A stretch of DNA of 10,225 bases from CAYZJD01 sp964478455. GTDB lineage: Bacteria > Acidobacteriota > Terriglobia > Bryobacterales > Bryobacteraceae. A program made the translations under genes and the position numbers. The notes beneath the pieces are model-generated. The model made no database searches and was not told where the DNA came from. It worked only from the letters and a program-made list of their open reading frames with translations. The DNA is taken from the NCBI GenBank assembly GCA_964478455.1, contig CAYZJD010000150.1:1-10225 (forward strand), read 5' to 3'. Shown piece after piece: positions 5,992 through 10,225 of this stretch (within the stretch, counting starts at the first letter, position 1; each line of letters begins with the position of its first letter).

Positions 5992-6020
5992 CCCAGGCTG
6001 TGTGGAACACACACGCTGGG
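5992..6020 (+). promoter_or_regulatory. Second leader hairpin with an alternative pairing
   Basis: CCCAG (5992-5996) pairs with CTGGG (6016-6020); inside, after a 2x2 internal loop, TGTGTG (5999-6004) pairs with CACACA (6008-6013) around GAA. CTGGG can instead pair with a CCCAG at about 6042-6046, and the CCAGG at 5993-5997 with CCTGG at about 5970-5974. Competing pairings are typical of attenuators, but no effector can be named. Confidence 0.35.
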
Positions 6021-6126
6021 ATTCTACCCTCCACCGCCACCCAGGTCAACCGGCTAAACCCACGTGTATCGAATGCGCAGTATGGACGCGCACGGCTGAG
6101 GAGCATTTTCAGGAGGAAAACATCGA

Positions 6127-7332
6127 ATGACATTCCATCGCAGTTGGTCTGTGTTTAGGTCCATGGCGGCACTGTTGTCTCTGAGCGCCGCCGCCTTTTC
6201 GCAATCAGGCACAACGACCGGCGGTCCATCGATCGCCAGCGTTTCCGAGAACAAGATGTCGTTGCAGCAGCGGACGTTCGTCTGCGGCGGCAAGACGCAG
6301 GCGGGAACGCCAATTGGCGCGCTGGCGGGAACGGAGGGAACGATTACCATCTCCGGCATTCCCGCCACCGCGACCGTCCGCCAGGCGACGCTCTTCTGGT
6401 CGGTACTGACTCCCGACACTGAGTCATCGCTTCCGACGTCCACTATCGGCGAGTCGATCAGTTTCGACGGCAATCCCATCACCGGCACGAACATCGGCAA
6501 GGCGCTGGAGACGCCGTGTTTCCCGCAGTCGGCGACCATCGCCTACAAGGCCGATGTGACCGCCTTTGTAGCGAGCCCCGGCAACGGCACATACACCGTG
6601 TCCGGGTTCCCGGTCTCCGGCGGAACTTCCGCTGACAACTTCTCCGAGGGAGTCACGCTGCAAATCCTCTGGACAGATCCGAACGGCGCCTTGATGGAAG
6701 ACGTTCTTTACCACACCGGCACGGGCGGGCTGCTGGCGGTCACGCAAGGTCAGTTGTTCGACCAGGACATCACCGGGTTCATGACCAACGCTTCCGGTCC
6801 AGTCACGGCCACTCTGTACGCTGTGATCGGAAACGGCCAGGTCGATGGAAACGAGGCGCTCCGGTTTGACGGTCCGGAGGCCGGCGACGTCAACCTGGAC
6901 AACACGCTCGACGGGAGCACAGTCGCGGTCCCGCCCGCAAGCTGCCCGAGTTCGCCGGTAAACCCTCCGCAGTGTTTCTGGGATGACGACGTGCACGACG
7001 TCTCTTCGCAAATGTCGAATTCGGCCATCCAGGCCGCGCTGACCTCGGACTCCGCGGTGACTCCGACGAACGACTGCTTTGACTGGGTGGCGATCAACCT
7101 TCTGGTGAGCACCGATGAGGAACGCGTTTGCGCCGAGGGCGGCGATTACGTTGACGCACAGTGCCCGCCGGGCGCGGAATACAAGAACCATGGCGCGTAC
7201 CTGAAGTGCGTGGCGCACGCGGCCGAGGAGTTTCTGGCGGGGCTGCCTTACGACGGCACGTGCCCGCGCGCGGAGATCCAGAGCTGCATTGTGAACCCGC
7301 GGGCGCGCAGCGACGTCGGCAAGAAGGACTAG
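6127..7332 (+). CDS. Cys-rich secreted protein with C-terminal KNHGxY...SDVGKKD motif
   Basis: A 401-residue exported protein of unknown function. AGGAGG (6111-6116) ten bases before the ATG supports the start. The signal peptide has a hydrophobic core at about 12-24 and a likely cleavage near AFS-Q (25/26). The middle (about 45-330) is rich in Thr, Gly and beta-strand patterns such as ATVRQATLFWSVLT at 82-95 and TIAYKADVTAFV at 137-148, resembling surface beta-sandwich proteins (DUF3344-like at most, unproved). The mature part has ten cysteines (53, 131, 273, 283, 317, 335, 346, 361, 379, 387), an even number suiting disulfides. The end carries EYKNHGAYLKCVAHAAEEF (351-369) and ARSDVGKKD (393-401), a pattern I associate with a small domain recurring in other bacterial secreted proteins. 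No LPXTG or PEP-type anchor is seen. The leader is long and structured. Confidence 0.85.
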   Translation: MTFHRSWSVFRSMAALLSLSAAAFSQSGTTTGGPSIASVSENKMSLQQRTFVCGGKTQAGTPIGALAGTEGTITISGIPATATVRQATLFWSVLTPDTESSLPTSTIGESISFDGNPITGTNIGKALETPCFPQSATIAYKADVTAFVASPGNGTYTVSGFPVSGGTSADNFSEGVTLQILWTDPNGALMEDVLYHTGTGGLLAVTQGQLFDQDITGFMTNASGPVTATLYAVIGNGQVDGNEALRFDGPEAGDVNLDNTLDGSTVAVPPASCPSSPVNPPQCFWDDDVHDVSSQMSNSAIQAALTSDSAVTPTNDCFDWVAINLLVSTDEERVCAEGGDYVDAQCPPGAEYKNHGAYLKCVAHAAEEFLAGLPYDGTCPRAEIQSCIVNPRARSDVGKKD

Positions 7333-7338
7333 GAGGTT

Positions 7339-7373
7339 CCTCCGGCCGTCCAGCCTCGCGCCGGCTGCGGAGG
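7339..7373. terminator. Possible hairpin terminator between convergent genes
   Basis: CCTCCGGCCG (7339-7348) pairs with CGGC (7362-7365) and CGGAGG (7368-7373), leaving a two-base bulge: ten pairs in all, starting seven bases after the secreted-protein stop. There is no T-run on either strand. A separate perfect 12-base palindrome, GAATCCGGATTC, lies at 7422-7433 just before the stop of the convergent gene. Confidence 0.4.
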
Positions 7374-7437
7374 GTCCGGCGTGCTCATCCGGACGGCTTG
7401 GAAGGTGACGGCGGAGTCGGGGAATCCGGATTCGCGG

Positions 7438-7941
7438 CTAATTCCTGGATCCGATTCGTTCGGTGCGCCCGGCCAGGGGTTTGACCGAGGATCCGCCGCA
7501 AACCCCGACTCCGTTGTTCATCAGGGCATTCAGGAGATTGGCGAGCACGGCATAGACCAGTTGCTCGGTCACCGGCTGCTTGCCCGGCAGGCGGAAGTCG
7601 GCCGGCAGCTCCTTGGCAATCTGCACGCGCACGGACTTCGTCAGCACTTTGCCGGAACGGTCCTTGAAGTTGGCGAGCAGGATCGGCGTCTGCAAAACTG
7701 AGCCGGTGTGGCCGTCCACGTAAAACTGGCAGCGTGAGAACCAGCCGAGGTTGGCGGGGTCGGCTGCGTCGAACAACAGCAGCGGCGACTCGCGGTTCGC
7801 CGCCGTCAGCTCCACCACTACGCTGCGCAAGCCGTCCTCCAGCTTGCAGGTGAAGCCCGCCTGCCTGGCGATCCGCGAGACCAGTTCCGGATCCAGCTCC
7901 AGAAGAATCAGCCGGTGTTGGCCGGCTTGCAGGACCTGCAT
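7438..7941 (-). CDS. Conserved-looking protein of unknown function, 167 residues
   Basis: I do not recognise this family. The product has no signal peptide or membrane segment, so it is probably cytoplasmic. The first half alternates hydrophobic strands and helices (HRLILLELDPELVSRIARQAGF at 9-30; RSVVVELTAAN at 39-49; SPLLLFDAADPANLGWF at 52-68); the second has KVLTKSVRVQIAKELPADF at 98-116 and a helical EQLVYAVLANLLNALMNNGV at 126-145, then a basic tail. Cysteines are at 32, 71 and 148. The ATG at 7941 is preceded by AGAAG four bases away. It follows the macrodomain gene on the same strand after 33 bases, so the two are probably cotranscribed and may work together, though nothing in the protein shows how. 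Confidence 0.7.
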   Translation of the reverse strand: MQVLQAGQHRLILLELDPELVSRIARQAGFTCKLEDGLRSVVVELTAANRESPLLLFDAADPANLGWFSRCQFYVDGHTGSVLQTPILLANFKDRSGKVLTKSVRVQIAKELPADFRLPGKQPVTEQLVYAVLANLLNALMNNGVGVCGGSSVKPLAGRTERIGSRN

Positions 7942-7974
7942 GCGTCTTCTATTCTCGCAGAAATCGGCCAGCGA

Positions 7975-8523
7975 TCAGGCGAGTTCGGTGAGCGCCTCTT
8001 CGTAGGCATCGCGGGTACGCTGGTCGAAGAGGACAAAGATGACTTCGCGAACCTGCGCTTGCGGCCGCGACATGTGCTCGGCCACCGCGCCGAGGGCCAC
8101 CCGCGCAGCTTCTTCCAACGGGTAGCCGTAAGCGCCGGTGCTGATCGAAGGGAACGTGATCGTCGAGAGGCCCCGCTCCTCGACCATCCGCAGACAGGTC
8201 CGGTAACAGGAAGCGAGCAGGTCCGCCTCGCCGTGCCTGCCGTCGCGATAGACGGGCCCGACGGCATGGAACACGAACCTGGCGGGCAGCTTGCCCGCGG
8301 TGGTGGCGACCGCGCTCCCGGTGGGACAGCCGCCGCTTTTTGCGCGGACGACGTCGAGTTCCTTCATGATCTCCGGGCCGCCGGCGCGGTGGATGGCGCC
8401 ATCCACGCCGCCGCCGCCGGCGAGCGCGGCGTTCGCGGCATTGACGATCGCGTCCGCGGGCACGCGCGTGATGTCGCCGGTCATCAGGCGCAGTACGCCG
8501 CCGTTCGGGAATCGTTTCTCCAT
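7975..8523 (-). CDS. Macrodomain protein, O-acetyl-ADP-ribose deacetylase type
   Basis: A 182-residue single macrodomain, which binds ADP-ribose and in the YmdB/MacroD group removes acetyl from O-acetyl-ADP-ribose or ADP-ribose from acidic side chains. Seen: GDIT at 16-19, DAIVNAANAAL at 24-34 with the catalytic-type NAAN at 28-31, GGGGVDGAIHRAGG at 36-49, FVFHAVGPVY at 83-92, and the phosphate loop ISTGAYGYP at 127-135. Length is that of a complete stand-alone enzyme. I chose the ATG at 8523; the frame extends upstream to 8922, but that stretch overlaps the divergent HAD gene and has no relation to the family. The starts of the two divergent genes are only 19 bases apart. The unknown gene at 7438-7941 follows. 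No ADP-ribosyltransferase is visible in the window. Confidence 0.93.
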   Translation of the reverse strand: MEKRFPNGGVLRLMTGDITRVPADAIVNAANAALAGGGGVDGAIHRAGGPEIMKELDVVRAKSGGCPTGSAVATTAGKLPARFVFHAVGPVYRDGRHGEADLLASCYRTCLRMVEERGLSTITFPSISTGAYGYPLEEAARVALGAVAEHMSRPQAQVREVIFVLFDQRTRDAYEEALTELA

Positions 8524-8542
8524 GCCGCTATAGTAAAGGAAG
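8524..8542. promoter_or_regulatory. 19-base divergent promoter region with shared CTATAG palindrome
   Basis: The gap between the macrodomain ATG and the HAD ATG holds CTATAG (8528-8533) at its centre. On the plus strand TATAGT (8529-8534) ends eight bases before the HAD ATG; on the minus strand TACTAT (8530-8535) ends six bases before the macrodomain ATG. Both are good -10 matches at leaderless spacing. The -35 elements would lie inside the opposite genes and are weak. AAAGGAAG also abuts the HAD start but is too close for a normal ribosome site. Confidence 0.4.
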
Positions 8543-9241
8543 ATGCCCCCGCGCCGAACTCCTCCCGCGGTTGTTCTGTTTGACATTGACGGCACCCTCA
8601 CGCGACGCGCCGGCCCGCACCACCGCGAAGCGCTCATTGAGGCGGTGCGCCGTGTGACCGGTCTTGAGACGAGCACCGAGGGCGTTCCTCTCCACGGCAT
8701 GCTCGACCCCGACATCCTCGAGGCGATGATGCGGAACGCCGGCGCTCCGGGGGCGCTCATCCGGCGCAGCATGGCGGAGATCTGCCGTATCGCGCAATCG
8801 CTGTACGTGCGCCGCGTGCCGAATATCGAGCGCAAGGTGTGCCCGGGCGTGCGCCGGCTTCTGCGCGGTTTGGACCGGCTGGGCGTGCCGATGGGCCTGG
8901 TAACCGGCAACCTCACCCGCATCGGATGGAAGAAGGTGGAGCGCGCCGGACTGCGGAGCTACTTCCGCCTCGGCGCCTTCGGGGAGATGAGCCGGGATCG
9001 CGCGGGCCTGGTTCGCCTCATTCTGAAGGAGACTCGCCGGCGCGGCTGGCTGCGCGACTCCGCGCCAGTGTCGCTCATCGGCGATACGCCGGTGGACGTG
9101 AGCGCCGCGCGAAGCAACGGAATTCGCGCGGTCGCGGTGGCCACCGGCCTGTCCACCTGGGAAGAACTCGAGTCCTCCACGCCGGACATCTTGGTAAGGG
9201 ACCTGCGGGAGTTGCGAGCTGAACAGCTCATTGCAGATTGA
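8543..9241 (+). CDS. HAD-superfamily hydrolase (phosphoglycolate-phosphatase-like)
   Basis: A 232-residue haloacid-dehalogenase-type phosphatase. Motif I is VVLFDIDGTLT at 10-20 with nucleophile Asp14 and acid/base Asp16; motif II is LVTGN at 119-123 with Thr121; motif IV is GDTPVDV at 180-186 with Asp181 and Asp185. Between 25 and 100 lies a helical cap (C1 type). The motif III lysine is not obvious: the matching stretch reads RDRAGLVR (151-158), so an arginine or a nearby lysine may serve. The family is broad (phosphoglycolate, beta-phosphoglucomutase-like), and the substrate cannot be told. The ATG at 8543 is fixed by an in-frame stop at 8534-8536. It diverges from the macrodomain gene and ends seven bases before the long inverted repeat. 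Confidence 0.88.
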   Translation: MPPRRTPPAVVLFDIDGTLTRRAGPHHREALIEAVRRVTGLETSTEGVPLHGMLDPDILEAMMRNAGAPGALIRRSMAEICRIAQSLYVRRVPNIERKVCPGVRRLLRGLDRLGVPMGLVTGNLTRIGWKKVERAGLRSYFRLGAFGEMSRDRAGLVRLILKETRRRGWLRDSAPVSLIGDTPVDVSAARSNGIRAVAVATGLSTWEELESSTPDILVRDLRELRAEQLIAD

Positions 9242-9247
9242 GCCGCC

Positions 9248-9347
9248 AAAACCGGTGACAGGCTACGCAATCCCCGATTTCCGCCCGACCCTTGGGCTCC
9301 GCTCACGCCCGGCGAAATCGGGGATTGCGTAGCCTGTCACCGGTTTT
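9248..9347. repeat. 34-bp perfect inverted repeat between convergent genes, likely bidirectional terminator
   Basis: The arms 9248-9281 and 9314-9347 are exact inverted complements, beginning AAAACCGGTGACAGGCTACG and ending in CCGGTTTT, with 32 bases between. Inside the centre GCCC (9283-9286) can pair with GGGC (9294-9297). Transcribed from either strand it forms a very long stem followed by four U residues, suiting a bidirectional terminator. It fills nearly the whole gap between the HAD stop (9241) and the pyruvate carboxylase stop (9347-9349), overlapping the latter by one base. Arm sequence recurs at 1611-1640, so it is a dispersed element. Confidence 0.9.
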
Positions 9348-10225
9348 CACCCGATCACCAGCAGCAGGTCTTTGGCCTCGACGTGGTCGCCGGGGTGGAT
9401 GAGCTTCTGGGTGACCTGGCCGCTGAGGGGCGCGTAGACAGTGGTCTGCATCTTCATGGCTTCCATCACGAGCAGGCGGTCGCCTTTCTCGACCTCTTCG
9501 TTCAGCTCGACGCCGACGGTGGTCACCACGCCCGGGATGGGCGCGCCGACCTGGCCGGGGACGGACGGATCGGCCTTCGGCTTCACCGCCGCCGTGACCT
9601 GACGCGAGCGGTCCCGGATGTTCACCTCACGGGGCTGGCCGTTCAACTCGAAGAACACAGTGCGATAGCCCTCGGGGTGCGGTTCGCTGATGGCAAGAAA
9701 TTTCACGATCAGCGTCTTGCCGGACTCGATGTCCACGGCGATCTCCTCGCCGCGTTCCATGCCATAGAAGAACTGCGGGGTGGGGAGGACCTCCATGTCG
9801 CCCCAGGTCTGGCGGGCGCGGGCGAACTTGAGGAAGACTTCGGGGTACATGAGGTAACTCAACACCTCGTCGCGGGACGGCCCGCGGCCGAGCCTGGTCC
9901 GCAGCGACGCGGCCGTTTCCTCCAGATCCACCGGCTTCAGCCGTGCGCCGGGCCGCCCGCGCTGAGGTTTCGCGCCTTTGAGGACCACCTGCCGGATCAT
10001 CGCGGGCCAGCCGCCGTCGGGTTCGCCGAGGGCGCCTGAGAACATCTCCACCACCGAGTTCGGGATTTGCAGGTGATGGCCGGGGCCGAGTCGCTCGAAC
10101 TCACGGACGCTCATGCCATGACTTACCAGGAACAGCGCCATGTCACCAACCACCTTACTGGACGGCGTCACCTTCACGATGTCGCCGAAGGCCATATTGA
10201 CTTCGGCATAGGCGCGAGTTACTTC
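9347..10225 (-). CDS. pyc: Pyruvate carboxylase, C-terminal part (N-terminus beyond window)
   Basis: This is the end of a biotin-dependent carboxylase that converts pyruvate to oxaloacetate to refill the TCA cycle. The reading frame is open to the right edge, so the ATG at 10195 is internal: the ten codons before it read EVTRAYAEVN, continuing into MAFGDIVKVTPSSKVVGDMA, typical of the carboxyltransferase/PYC-OADA end. About 292 residues are seen of roughly 1,150. Counting from that internal Met: the PYC conserved region to about 195, then the biotinyl domain from about 212 with PIPGVV at 219-224 and biotin-accepting Lys248 in MEAMKM, 34 residues before the end as usual. An oxaloacetate decarboxylase alpha chain is less likely given the PYC-like linker. 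Its stop lies on the edge of the long inverted repeat. Confidence 0.93.
   Translation of the reverse strand, partial: EVTRAYAEVNMAFGDIVKVTPSSKVVGDMALFLVSHGMSVREFERLGPGHHLQIPNSVVEMFSGALGEPDGGWPAMIRQVVLKGAKPQRGRPGARLKPVDLEETAASLRTRLGRGPSRDEVLSYLMYPEVFLKFARARQTWGDMEVLPTPQFFYGMERGEEIAVDIESGKTLIVKFLAISEPHPEGYRTVFFELNGQPREVNIRDRSRQVTAAVKPKADPSVPGQVGAPIPGVVTTVGVELNEEVEKGDRLLVMEAMKMQTTVYAPLSGQVTQKLIHPGDHVEAKDLLLVIG

Larger units (their letters stand above)
5625..6126. other. 502-base gene-free region rich in RNA-like structure
   Basis: No open frame here looks like a gene: those present lack ribosome sites and familiar motifs, and read through hairpins. In order it holds the leftward promoter (5678-5706), an AT-richer block ending in an intrinsic terminator (5864-5887), a rightward promoter candidate (5889-5917), two strong hairpins (5939-5967, 5992-6020) and the AGGAGG ribosome site (6111-6116) of the secreted-protein gene at 6127. 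It is unusually long for this compact window. Confidence 0.7.

Noticed and set aside
5707..6126. Known riboswitch classes (c-di-GMP-I, cobalamin, fluoride, ydaO)
   Set aside because: I looked for their conserved cores by eye and found no match; a covariance-model search would be decisive.
5837..6158. Small open frames in the 5625-6126 gap (minus 5837-6133, plus 5889-6158)
   Set aside because: No ribosome sites and no familiar motifs; they read through hairpins and the plus frame runs over the real start at 6127.
7915..8583. 222-codon plus-strand frame over the macrodomain gene
   Set aside because: It is antisense to a gene with all macrodomain motifs and shows no domain of its own.
8524..8922. 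Upstream extension of the macrodomain frame
   Set aside because: It is antisense to the HAD gene, whose DIDGT and GDTPVD motifs are intact; the macrodomain is complete from the ATG at 8523.
9347..10195. A stand-alone biotinyl protein starting at ATG 10195
   Set aside because: The frame is open upstream to the window edge and those codons continue the carboxylase sequence, so this Met is internal.

Overview
The window is a GC-rich, densely packed bacterial chromosome segment. It carries housekeeping enzymes, two secreted proteins of unknown function, one toxin-antitoxin pair and an unusual dispersed repeat. No rRNA, tRNA, CRISPR array, transposase or phage gene was seen. The gene types suggest Acidobacteriota, perhaps the Bryobacterales/Solibacter side: a TIGR04283-like glycosyltransferase, a DUF5658-like membrane protein, a DUF6364/PIN pair, a pyruvate carboxylase with a C-terminal biotinyl domain, and lineage-restricted secreted proteins. 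This placement is an inference from protein character, not from a marker gene.

Layout, left to right. Positions 1-984 (minus): thpR (2H RNA phosphodiesterase) followed by plsY (acyl-phosphate glycerol-3-phosphate acyltransferase), coupled by an ATGA overlap; plsY runs off the left edge. Positions 983-3017 (plus): an AAG-family 3-methyladenine DNA glycosylase, then a phosphomannomutase/phosphoglucomutase. A GC-rich terminator separates these from a convergent secreted protein of unknown function (3054-3695, minus). Positions 3942-5624 (minus): a DUF5658-like membrane protein, a family 2 glycosyltransferase, a DUF6364-type antitoxin and a PIN toxin. A good sigma70-type promoter lies ahead of the first gene, and a palindromic operator-like site lies ahead of the antitoxin.

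Positions 5625-6126 hold no convincing gene but much RNA-like structure: a candidate orphan RNA ending in an intrinsic terminator, then a promoter candidate and two strong hairpins in the leader of a Cys-rich secreted protein (6127-7332, plus). Convergent to that gene is a minus-strand pair: a macrodomain protein followed by a 167-residue unknown. A HAD phosphatase diverges from the macrodomain gene across only 19 bases. A 34-bp inverted repeat separates the HAD gene from the 3' part of a pyruvate carboxylase gene (minus), which runs off the right edge.

The most unusual signal is that inverted repeat (9248-9347). A third copy of its arm lies at 1611-1640, where it provides the last codons and the stop codon of the glycosylase gene and sits just ahead of the phosphomutase. 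It looks like a dispersed repeat that settles at gene ends and, when paired, can act as a bidirectional terminator. The second most interesting signal is the structured gene-free block 5707-5887.
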